The position numbers were made by a program, and so were the translations under genes. The notes beneath the pieces were generated by a model. It saw nothing but the letters and a program-made list of their open reading frames with translations, searched no databases and had not been told where the DNA came from. Positions 52,973-61,884 of a DNA stretch of 64,000 nt are shown in pieces (the stretch's first letter is position 1; the number at the start of each line of letters is the position of its first letter). The stretch is from assembly GCA_022641835.1 (NCBI GenBank), contig CP048715.1, positions 620,001-684,000 on the forward strand, given 5' to 3'. Source of the stretch: Petasospora fabianii. Taxonomy: Eukaryota; Ascomycota; Saccharomycetes; Phaffomycetales; Wickerhamomycetaceae.

Positions 52973-53929
52973 ATGGCCGTCCAAACTCGTAAGTCTACTC
53001 GTTCCCGTGTCCCAACAACCAAAGCTAAACAAAACCAAGAAACCATTAAGCCGTCTAAGCCAGTTCTCAGATCGATCTCTACGATTGACGACAATGAGAA
53101 TACTTACAACAACGTCAACTTCAAGAGAAGAAGGCTCGCTTCTCCTACAGAGAATTCTGTTGACCAGAAGCAGGAGTTTGTGATGCCACCAAGATATCCT
53201 CTTGCGTACAACACAACCATTGATGATGATGACAATGAGGATGACCTCTTCAACTCTGTCAGTGATGAGGAGAACATCTTCAACTCTGAGGATGATGACT
53301 ACTATTCAGCTATCTCCGACTATGAATCCGACTCCAAGTCCCGCTTCATTGTTGGTAAGCCATCTCTCAAGAAGTCAATGGATGATGAACTCCACTCCCA
53401 CATGAAGCTTTCACAGACTCATCTTCTCTCTGGCGGTGACTCTCTTTTCGACACTGACGAATCCGAGTCTGACTCCCCAATCACCCCAGTCACATCCACC
53501 CTCATGGACAGTTTCTCGGAGCTCAAGTCTCTCGAGGCTAACTTCCAAAAGATTGCCGATGAAAATCAGCACCAGACTTCTACCCCAACATCTCCATCAA
53601 CCGCAACTCACCCAGAGGTTATCTCCAATGTCACCATTGAGGATTGCCTCAATTATCAGGACTCTCTTGATGAGATCTCTGAAGAGCAGTCGGAGAAACT
53701 CACGAAGCAAAAATTTCTCCACTATCGCCACGATGAACGTCACAACCTCGCATTCCCAGATGTCTCCACTTTCCCAGTGCGCTACGACCCATTGGTTCAC
53801 GACATGACTGCTTACAAGAAGATGGGCGCCACGAAGCGTGTTCGTGCTTTGAAGAGACGTGCTATCCTCTCGGGCAAGGCCTCTGAGATGGTTGTCACCG
53901 GTGTCTCTGTTGGTGACTTCATGTTGTGA
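52973..53929 (+). CDS. Unknown acidic, serine-rich protein (318 aa)
   Basis: Not recognised. It starts MAVQTRKSTRSRVPTTK, with a basic stretch and FKRRRLASP that could be a nuclear signal. Two dense Asp/Asn/Glu/Ser acidic runs follow (IDDDDNEDDLF, SEDDDYY). The C-terminus is ordered and basic: FPVRYDPLVHDMTAYKKMG, then TKRVRALKRRAILSGK and a hydrophobic end GVSVGDFML. Codons are well biased (for example CTC, TCC, CCA), as in expressed genes here, and there is no frame disruption. Confidence 0.75.
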   Translation: MAVQTRKSTRSRVPTTKAKQNQETIKPSKPVLRSISTIDDNENTYNNVNFKRRRLASPTENSVDQKQEFVMPPRYPLAYNTTIDDDDNEDDLFNSVSDEENIFNSEDDDYYSAISDYESDSKSRFIVGKPSLKKSMDDELHSHMKLSQTHLLSGGDSLFDTDESESDSPITPVTSTLMDSFSELKSLEANFQKIADENQHQTSTPTSPSTATHPEVISNVTIEDCLNYQDSLDEISEEQSEKLTKQKFLHYRHDERHNLAFPDVSTFPVRYDPLVHDMTAYKKMGATKRVRALKRRAILSGKASEMVVTGVSVGDFML

Positions 53930-55124
53930 TGACGAGAGTTATGACTTTGTTATTTGGTGTTGTTTTCGCTTGATTTTGTTTTAGAGGAGCTGTACGGCGC
54001 CTCGATTGGCTCGCTCCATCATTGGGACTTTTGCACACTTGGTTACAATCAAGTGGTTCTTTTGTGATTACATTTATTTCTGGTTTTGAGGCCATCATAT
54101 ATCCATCCTCGGATGCTATCACCACTCTTCAACATTGGTTGCAGGGCGGGCAGCTAGTCTGTTTCTGAACCCCTGCAGTTGATAGGTGAGACATGAGGAT
54201 TTTGACCCTACACTCTCGTTTTAATATTGGTTACACAGTCTACTGTGGTTTTCTGTCTTGATTGGTCTTGTTTTTTGATCTGCTACTTTATCGCTTGGTT
54301 TCACTCGCCCCATGAAAACGGTCGGGCTTATAGATGCTTGGTTTTCCTTTTTTTTTTCTTTTGATTTGTCCCCCCTTTTATTTGCTTCTCTTGTTGTACC
54401 CTGTATATACCCGACACGTACAATATGATGTTATATATTCCGCTATTAATCCCCTCCTATTATCGTAGAAAGCAGGTGATGATATATCGAAGATGTGATA
54501 ATGCCCAGCTTTGTGCGGATGAGGTGGGATGAGGTGATCGATCGATTAGCTGAGTGCCCCTGGGTGTGCCTGTGTCCCTAAGTTTTTGGGCCCTGCTTAA
54601 TATCGCTGAAGCTCGCTCCTCGAACCAGCGCTCTCAACGGCGATCTCCGCACCGGCCGCAACCCTCTAATAGAGGCTACGAAGGGTCTTTTAAACGCATA
54701 GTTGGAAAACAATAGATATGATGGAAATGATGGTGGGAAAGATGCAAGAAGGAGGCTCGCGCCACTCTTCCCACGCCCTTGCGGCACAGAGTCGCTTCAC
54801 GCAAATTACCGAATTTAGTACGTCATGAGGCGCTGTGGAGAGCAGATGACTTGTGCCGCGGACGAAAGCAGCACTCAATAGAGAAAGATTTTTGACAATG
54901 AGCACAGAGTTGTCTCACCACACATCAACCAGAGACCTTAGATCACCACCACACAACAGCACCCCGTTGATCATCGAGCATCGGCCGTTGTTCCAGATAT
55001 ACTCGATTATTCGTCCCTCGTCGTTCTCTTTACCTTGCGTTTGTTTCCCCACACGCCCGTCTCAAGCATCTCTTCTTCAGGCAGCTTTTATTCACAGCCG
55101 CCCATCTTTTTCACCCACCACCAT

Positions 55125-55156
<32 letters not shown>

Positions 55157-55162
55157 TCAAGC
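53930..55162. other. AGP2 upstream region with CAY-repeat leader
   Basis: 1.2 kb with no supported gene. A 92-codon ATG frame from about 54897 runs through the leader and ends just inside AGP2 in another frame. A (CAC/CAT)n tract at 55116-55159 abuts the AGP2 start. Confidence 0.5.
55116..55159 (+). repeat. (CAY)n microsatellite immediately before AGP2
   Basis: About fourteen CAC or CAT triplets in a row, ending 4 bp before the AGP2 ATG, so probably within its 5' UTR. Confidence 0.9.
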
Positions 55163-56914
55163 ATGGGGTTCATGACTGAGATGAAGGACATCTTTGTCCC
55201 ACTGCCGCCTCCAAAAAGTGGGGAGGCGGCCCTCGGCGATGCTATGGAGGATATCACCTTTGACAAGAAGAACTCTGAGGTTCATGGTGACACGATCTCT
55301 ATCAGTGAAGCATCAACGCTCGTTTCTCAAACGCAGCGTAGACTCAAAAATCGTCATGTTCAGCTGATTGGTATTTCCGGTGTCATCGGAACCGCCCTCT
55401 TTGTCGCCATTGGTGGTGCCTTGCAGAAAGGTGGTCCAGGTAATCTTCTCATAGGATTCGCCTTCTGGTGCATACCAATCCTTTGTATCACCGTCTCCAC
55501 TGCTGAGATGGTTTGTTATCTTCCAATTAGCTCACCGTTTATTAGGCTCTCTGGTCGTTGCTGTGATGATGCCTTTGAGTTCATGGCCGGTTGGAACTTT
55601 TGGTTCTTGGAATGTGTTCAGATTCCATTCGAAATTGTCGCTGTCAATACCATCATCCACTACTGGAGAGATGACTACTCCCCCGGTATCACCCTTGCCG
55701 TGCAAGTTGCACTTTATTTCCTCATCTCCATTCTCGCTGTGAGAGTGTATGGTGAGACTGAATTTTGGCTCGCCATTGGTAAGATCGTCTTGGCTATTGG
55801 TCTCATGTTCTTTACTTTCATCACTATGGTTGGAGGTAACCCACAACATGACAGATTCGGTTTCAGAAATTGGCAACACGGTGCATTTGCCGCTTACAAG
55901 TCCACTGGATCACTTGGTCACTTTCGTGGCTGGCTGCAATGTGTCATCCAGGCTTCTTTCACTATCGCTGGTCCGGACTATCTCTCTATGGTTGCCGGTG
56001 AGACTATTCTTCCACGTTCTTCCACACTTCCAAGAGCTTTCAAACAGATCTTTTACCGTCTCACATTCTTGTTCCTAGGTGGATGTCTTTGTGTTGGTAT
56101 CCTCGTGTCCCGTGACGATCCGGAGCTCATTGCTGCCATCTCCGAGTCCCGTCCTGGTGCTGGTGCTTCTCCATATGTCATCGCCATGGATAACATGGGA
56201 ATCAAGGTTCTCCCACACATTGTGAATGGTGCATTGGTTATTGCTGCCTTCTCCGCTGGTAACGCTTACACATACTGCTCATCCCGTTCTCTCTATGGTC
56301 TTGCCCTTGATGGTAAAGCTCCAAGAATATTTGCATACTGTAACAAATCCGGTGTTCCTATTCTTGCAGTTCTCGTGTCGCTTGCATGGGCCATGTTGTC
56401 TTTCCTCCAACTGAATAACAACTCGGCTGTGGTCTTGAACTGGCTCATTAACCTGATCACTTCCTGTCAACTGTTCAACTTCTGTGTGATGACCATAACA
56501 TACTACTTCTTCCGTAAGGCATACATGGCTCAAGGAATTGACCGAAACGGATTTACATTCATCTCTTGGTACCAGCCATACACTTGCCTCTTTGGTTTTG
56601 CCTGTGCATTTGTAATGATGTGGGTTAATGGGTACAACGTGTTCACCAAGGGTAACTGGAACTATGAAACCTTCTTGTTCAACTATCTCGCCATCTTTGT
56701 TGATTTTGGTCTCTTTATTTTCTGGAAATTGTTGAAGAAAACTAAGTGGCGCAACCCAGAGGAAGTTGATCTTGTTACTGGCTTGCAAGAGATCGACGAT
56801 CACGAAAGAGAGTATTATACCATCCTCGAGAACAAAGGCGTTGAGGGCCAGTCCCGTGGAGCCTTGCGCAAAATGTTGGACTCTGTGCTCTCATTACTTG
56901 TGGGTAAGGACTGA
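55163..56914 (+). CDS. AGP2: Amino acid/carnitine/polyamine permease Agp2
   Basis: Plasma-membrane transporter or sensor of the yeast amino-acid-permease family; Agp2 affects carnitine and polyamine uptake in S. cerevisiae. The 583-residue protein matches Agp2 almost motif by motif: RHVQLIGISGVIGTALFVAI, ITVSTAEMVCYLPISSPF, WNFWFLECVQIPFEIVAVNT, GASPYVIAMDNMGIKVLP, SAGNAYTYCSSRSLYGLALD and NSAVVLNWLINLITSCQL. About twelve membrane spans are apparent. The cytosolic N-terminus is short and acidic. Confidence 0.93.
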   Translation: MGFMTEMKDIFVPLPPPKSGEAALGDAMEDITFDKKNSEVHGDTISISEASTLVSQTQRRLKNRHVQLIGISGVIGTALFVAIGGALQKGGPGNLLIGFAFWCIPILCITVSTAEMVCYLPISSPFIRLSGRCCDDAFEFMAGWNFWFLECVQIPFEIVAVNTIIHYWRDDYSPGITLAVQVALYFLISILAVRVYGETEFWLAIGKIVLAIGLMFFTFITMVGGNPQHDRFGFRNWQHGAFAAYKSTGSLGHFRGWLQCVIQASFTIAGPDYLSMVAGETILPRSSTLPRAFKQIFYRLTFLFLGGCLCVGILVSRDDPELIAAISESRPGAGASPYVIAMDNMGIKVLPHIVNGALVIAAFSAGNAYTYCSSRSLYGLALDGKAPRIFAYCNKSGVPILAVLVSLAWAMLSFLQLNNNSAVVLNWLINLITSCQLFNFCVMTITYYFFRKAYMAQGIDRNGFTFISWYQPYTCLFGFACAFVMMWVNGYNVFTKGNWNYETFLFNYLAIFVDFGLFIFWKLLKKTKWRNPEEVDLVTGLQEIDDHEREYYTILENKGVEGQSRGALRKMLDSVLSLLVGKD

Positions 56915-58424
56915 AAGGATATTTATATTTTAAACCTATGAGTCATATATATATTGTCAATAAAAGTTACAACAGTTAGTATTTGTCAACAACTTTGTTT
57001 CGGTAGTGCCATCCAATGATTTAACTGACTTGCCGATATAAATGTTGACTCTAGACTTGACCTGTGCTTCGCACCTGTCAATCTAGGTGAATAAGCGGCT
57101 TCTCGGATTGCTCCTACGTGATACATATGAACAACCACATTCACTCCTGAAAGAAGCTTTTTGCTACCACAGGCACACTCTTGAGATGACCACAACAAAC
57201 TTCGCAAGGTTCACTTGATTGTTTCATTGATCGCTGGTACACTGAAGGGCTCATGTGCTCTTATCAAAACTTTAAGCTCGAAAAAATAGGTTACCCCAGT
57301 GACAGCGTACGTTGGTGCGGATAGGAGACGTTCTCCGCACCTGCCGAGAAAAGAAAAAACGAAGAGAAAGAGCTACCTGCGGGTATCTTGGGATTTGGGA
57401 TCCCAAGATCATTATCAGAGCTTGTTTGGTGGAGTTAAAAGGCCGTTTTCACTCTTCTATTGAACCATACTAATTATTGTTGTTTTGGGGGCTGATGATG
57501 ACCTTCTCAAAGAGGTGGAGTACCCGAAAGCTTATTTCATGAGTTTCATTCAACACCTCGAAAGCCCTGTCCCGGCCACACCCTTCCAGCCCCAAAACAG
57601 TCGCCTGGTCCCCCAATTAGGCCAAGTAGGCTGCAGCCCATCGTGCAACCTTTTTTGAGCTTTGCTATGTTCGTTTGGGAGCCTGTTCTTTACTATGGCT
57701 TTCGGCGCTGCTGGATCGCACAACCCACACATAGCGCAAATCATAGACAACATTGTTTGGTGATACACACGACAAAAGACATTTCGGGTGGAACAAGATG
57801 CGGTGACAGGATGGTCTATAGCCAGCCACTAGGGCGAAGACGACCATTACAACGAAAAGCAAGCTGTAAGCTATGTGTATCACATATACAAATGTCTACA
57901 GTATATCTATGTAGTGGAGGCAGCACTCCCGCCTATCCCCCCCTCTCCCTCAGGCACCTGATCTTTTCAGGAAAAGGCCCTCTCGGAAGTGAGCGGCAAG
58001 GATCGTAACCGGCATGGCCTATAATTAGCAAGCCTGGGAATCTCGAGACAGGGAGAGGGTGGTCTAAGAGGAGCGGATGCTCTGAAAACGCTGCTAAAGG
58101 TCTCGGACATTTGACCTGAAAGTGATATATTGCTCAGTGGTACTCTAAAAGGTAACCAACGGTGTAAATGCCAACCTTTTGGCACAAGAGACCCCTGGTA
58201 GAGGTACCTCGACTGCCGAGTCTCGAACCCCGCGAAGTGGCGCACTTCCTAATTCGATGACGTTACGGCCACTGCAATAGCACACCACACATGAACCGCC
58301 TGTCTCGATTTTCGCCCCCTTCTGAAAGCTATAAATATCAGTCAAGTACCCACCTTTTCCTGACCAGCTCCCGTGTTGAACTTACACTGACATCTAATCA
58401 CAAAAAGTCAATCGCTCAATAACA
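56915..58424. other. Intergenic region upstream of the PIR-repeat gene
   Basis: 1.5 kb with no supported gene. One stretch near 58.18-58.25 kb looks superficially tRNA-like but fails. A C-rich run occurs at about 57937. Confidence 0.5.
58330..58337 (+). promoter_or_regulatory. TATA box of the PIR-repeat gene
   Basis: TATAAATA lies 95 bp before the ATG at 58425. Confidence 0.6.
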
Positions 58425-58748
58425 ATGCAGTTCTCTACTATTGCCCTCACTTTGGCCGCTTCTTCCGCCGCTTTGGCTCAGGTTGTCTCCCAGATCTCCG
58501 ATGGTCAGATCCAGGCCACTACCGCCACTGTTGAGCCAACCACCGCCGCTGTTGTCTCTCAGATCTCTGACGGTCAGATCCAGGCTACTACCTCTACTGC
58601 TGAGCCAACCACCGCTGCTGTCGTTTCTCAGATTTCTGACGGTCAGATCCAGGCCACCACTGCTGCCGTTGAGGTTCAGTCTGCTGGTGCTGCCCAGGTT
58701 AAGGTTGCCGGTGCTGCTGCCCTTGCCGCTGCCTTCTTGATGATCTAA
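58425..58748 (+). CDS. Mini cell-wall protein with PIR repeats and a GPI-like tail (107 aa)
   Basis: Has a signal peptide ([18 protein letters not shown]) and three copies of [12 protein letters not shown], which fits the PIR repeat consensus Q-[IV]-x-D-G-Q-[IV]-Q. In PIR proteins a glutamine in this repeat makes an alkali-labile ester bond to beta-1,3-glucan. Full 23-residue units repeat at residues 20-42 and 43-65, the third is partial. The hydrophobic end [14 protein letters not shown] after small residues looks like a GPI-attachment signal. It lacks the C-terminal four-cysteine domain of classical Pir proteins. Strong codon bias suggests high expression. Confidence 0.82.
   Translation: MQFSTIALTLAASSAALAQVVSQISDGQIQATTATVEPTTAAVVSQISDGQIQATTSTAEPTTAAVVSQISDGQIQATTAAVEVQSAGAAQVKVAGAAALAAAFLMI
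58482..58673 (+). repeat. 69-bp tandem repeat coding PIR units
   Basis: Two full 69-bp units (58482-58550, 58551-58619) and a partial third, each encoding [14 protein letters not shown] plus a T/A/P linker. Confidence 0.88.
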
Positions 58749-60972
58749 GTTGGCATGTACTGTGGCTCCATGATACCCCTTTGAGTCATTGTCGTGCTAA
58801 CCGGTTTGGCTGGTTCAAGCTCTTAATAACATATATTTAATACCTAAATCCTCAACTGATGTAGTGATTCTTATCTGAGCCTCTGGATGTGACCCTTTGT
58901 TCTCCCATTGTTCACAAAGCTGGGGTAGACCGGTCTCTGGAACTTTGGGGCCTCTGGCTTGTGGTGGTCCATCTTCCCTTGTGACACATCAGGGCTTGGA
59001 ACAACTTTGTGCATGAGCAGGACGCTCATAAGAACACTGTCAAGGCAACTTCAAGCAAAATATATCTTGTCTCGGCTCATTACCTTGCCCTTAGCTACTC
59101 AGTATCTTGAAAGGCTGAGCAACATCCTTTGTTCGTTATAAAGCGATGCGAGCGCAATGTCGTTGATCGAGGGGAACAACCATTACCCACGCACCGGCCC
59201 CCCGGGTACCTAGAGCTGGACAGTCAGCAACTGTCCAGTAATAATCACACAATACAACACGGGCTCTCATTTTAAACCTTCCCACACAAGCACACATTGG
59301 CCCAGTTTGAAGAAACATTTTTCACTGCCTCATCGCCCAGGACTACTGAGTATGTGACAGTGGACAAAACAACACAGAGGGCCCCGGACTCTCTGTCTTG
59401 ACCCCTGGAAATCCTCATTGACCTTTTAATCCAACACAGTTAGTCACCGACGATCTAACATAGTTAACCACTGATGACATATCGGAGTAGTTTGTAATGA
59501 ATATGTCCTCCGACATACCATGTAATGACTGTTATGACAACAACAGCTCACCTGACACGAAGCGCAAACAGGCATGCGGCACAAAGGATCTAGAAAAGTA
59601 AACAAGTATTCAGCAGCTGCTCGACTAGTGTTTGATCGCCTTTAGTCTCGCTTTTCTAAAAACATACCGACACTATCAAAGGATATCAAAATATGACAAC
59701 GCTCTTTGTTGAGGCTTCCATCGGTAGCCGGCATAGTATATTTGCTCTTACGGATCACCTCATGTTCTCCATGAAGCGTTCTCTTGAGGAAGGAATAATC
59801 TGTAAAAAGTGGATTATATGTTTAGCACTTCACTAAGGACTTGAGGGCACATTCATTATACTTGATTGTAAATAAGTAATCTAATGAACTAAAAATACTG
59901 GAAGTATAGTTTTTTTTTTCGAGTAGTTCAAACACTAAACTTAGAGCTCAAAACTTTTTTTTTCTCAGAACCAATGATGAACCCAATGGGCTTCAAACAC
60001 GATAAAAATAGTGCTAAGCTGCAGTAAAAACTGGAACAACCCTTCTTGAATAAAAAAACAGGCAACTTGAACTTTATTCCTTACTCCAGATAATTTAATT
60101 GATAATTTCGCATGTATATTATGGTCCTGTAGAGCGGCGTGGTGTTCGGGTGCGGTTATCACCGTCGTTTGGGCAACGGCGCTCGGCTACTTGCTGAATA
60201 CTTGTAAATTGATGAAGGTAACCGGCTGTCTTGGAAATTGGGTCTAAAAGTTTGGGCCAAAATTGAATTGGAGCAACACTAGAGTGTACGAGACAAGCTG
60301 CTTCGTCAGGGGTTTCCCCTTTAGGGTCAATCTCCACGGAAGGGCAACATATCTTTTTGTTTCTTGTATGTACAATTACGACACACTGCAGGTCCACCTA
60401 GTGAACTTGTGTTTGTGACTCAAGTCTTTATCTCCCCTGAGAACACTCGGGGAGCTGCCGTCCTGGAGTACAAAGAGTGATCACGTAGAGATGGAAAGCT
60501 TGTGACGTAATTCACTGGGGAGTCTCATAGCCTCTTTGGTGGGGTTTGTCGGATCCACTGTTGGCGCGTGTCGCCTGGCACAGACTTAGTCACACCATCG
60601 TCGGTAATCATGGGTACACAAGGTAAGACTACTCTTTTCTATCTGTTGCCTGGGTTGACTCAGGAGAAACTTGTCAAGCGAAGAGTCTCAAACTTCTTTG
60701 ACAGGAAGGGCTCCTAGCTGGTGAAGGGTAAGGGTGCCGAGGGTGCAGCAGAATTTTAAGCCCTTGCAGTCTACAGCGCCCGAAACGCATTTTCCTTATC
60801 GCACCAAGATATGGCATTGCTGCCTGTAGATCTTGACGCGTGTAATAAATTTGCACTGCCTTTGCGCTCAAGTATAAAAGGGTGGCCAGCCCCACCCTTG
60901 GCGTCTTCTTCTTCTACTGAGAGGTATCTATCCTACATTGCACCCACCCAACGCCTGTTACAAAAGAAAAGA
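58749..60972. other. Gene-poor region between two small wall-protein genes
   Basis: 2.2 kb with no supported gene. AT-rich patches with T9 and A7 runs lie at about 59.8-60.1 kb. A diverged 22-bp direct repeat (CACAGTTAGTCACC / CATAGTTAACCACT) occurs near 59.43-59.48 kb. Confidence 0.5.
60873..60880 (+). promoter_or_regulatory. TATA box of the 53-aa wall-protein gene
   Basis: TATAAAAG lies 93 bp before the ATG at 60973, the same spacing as for the PIR-repeat gene. Confidence 0.6.
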
Positions 60973-61134
60973 ATGCAGTTCACATACGTCCTTGCCGCCT
61001 TCGCCGCTACCGCTGTTGCCCAAAACGCTTCTAACGGTTCCTCCAGCTCTGCCTCTAACGCCGCTGCCGCCTTGGACTCCTACAAGTACGGTGCTGCCGG
61101 TGTTGCCGTTGCCGCTGCTGCTCTCTTGCTCTAA
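60973..61134 (+). CDS. Very small GPI-type cell-surface protein (53 aa)
   Basis: Secretory signal MQFTYVLAAFAATAVAQ, a serine-rich and N-glycosylation-competent spacer (NASNGSSSSASNAAAA), and a hydrophobic tail GAAGVAVAAAALLL that fits a GPI signal. If anchored, the mature peptide would be only about 20 residues. The signal start MQF and the composition echo the PIR-repeat gene at 58.4 kb. No family is recognised. TATA and strongly biased codons support expression. Confidence 0.7.
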   Translation: MQFTYVLAAFAATAVAQNASNGSSSSASNAAAALDSYKYGAAGVAVAAAALLL

Positions 61135-61884
61135 GCATCTCTTCAGTCGGATGATGGCCGCGTGATTTCCCATCCTTTTTACGTTTTATGTTGACACTAT
61201 AGTCGTGATTTGTTCGATTACACATCGCTCAGCCAGGGTCGGTGTGTGCCGGCTGTAATGTACTAATACTTCTTTTTACACATGATTCTCACTTTGTAGC
61301 TTCACTTGGAGAGCCGTCTCTCACCTTATCTCTACTTATATCCTTATCAAGAGGACAATCCCGCAAGAGCTGCATGGCGTTATTTCATCCAATTGGCCAG
61401 CGCATGGAACACTTTTTTACTTGTTTGCTCTCGTTTTCATATCAACGATTTGGCAGGCCCTCGTGCTGGATGCCCAGCACTCCCTGGGGAGCGGCTTTGT
61501 GCACAAGTTAAGCCTCTGCTGTACCAACCTGGAACTGGAAAGGCTCCCTTTCGGAAATCTTACCCATCCGAAAAGGAAATCCGGTCAAGATCCCACCGGG
61601 AGTTACCGCGTTGGGTACTCCTCGTGACGACGTGCGCGTACCAGACCACTAGGCCCAGCATGCGCCTATTCTGTCACCTATATTCAAGCCACCCCAGCCA
61701 TAACAACAAAGACGTCACACTAAACCAGTGCAAGGTCAGATCAAGCTTACCTCGCACATTACACCACTACGGAGCAGACTGGCCTACACCAAAAAGTGCA
61801 CACCGGTTCAATTGATTGACGGCTAGTTATCAGGCATTGGCATCTTCCTCACAGACGTCAGGTTGCTCTTGGAACGCCCCCACC
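61135..61884. other. NVJ2 upstream region
   Basis: 750 bp; a 169-codon frame crosses it but lacks motifs and starts close to the previous gene end. Probably the NVJ2 promoter. Confidence 0.4.

Noticed and set aside
58175-58285. tRNA-like stretch on the minus strand with GGTTCGAGA
   Set aside because: The T stem does not pair, no acceptor stem closes, and the A box is poor.
61306-61815. 169-codon plus-strand frame upstream of NVJ2
   Set aside because: No signature or bias like neighbouring genes; sits in the likely NVJ2 promoter.
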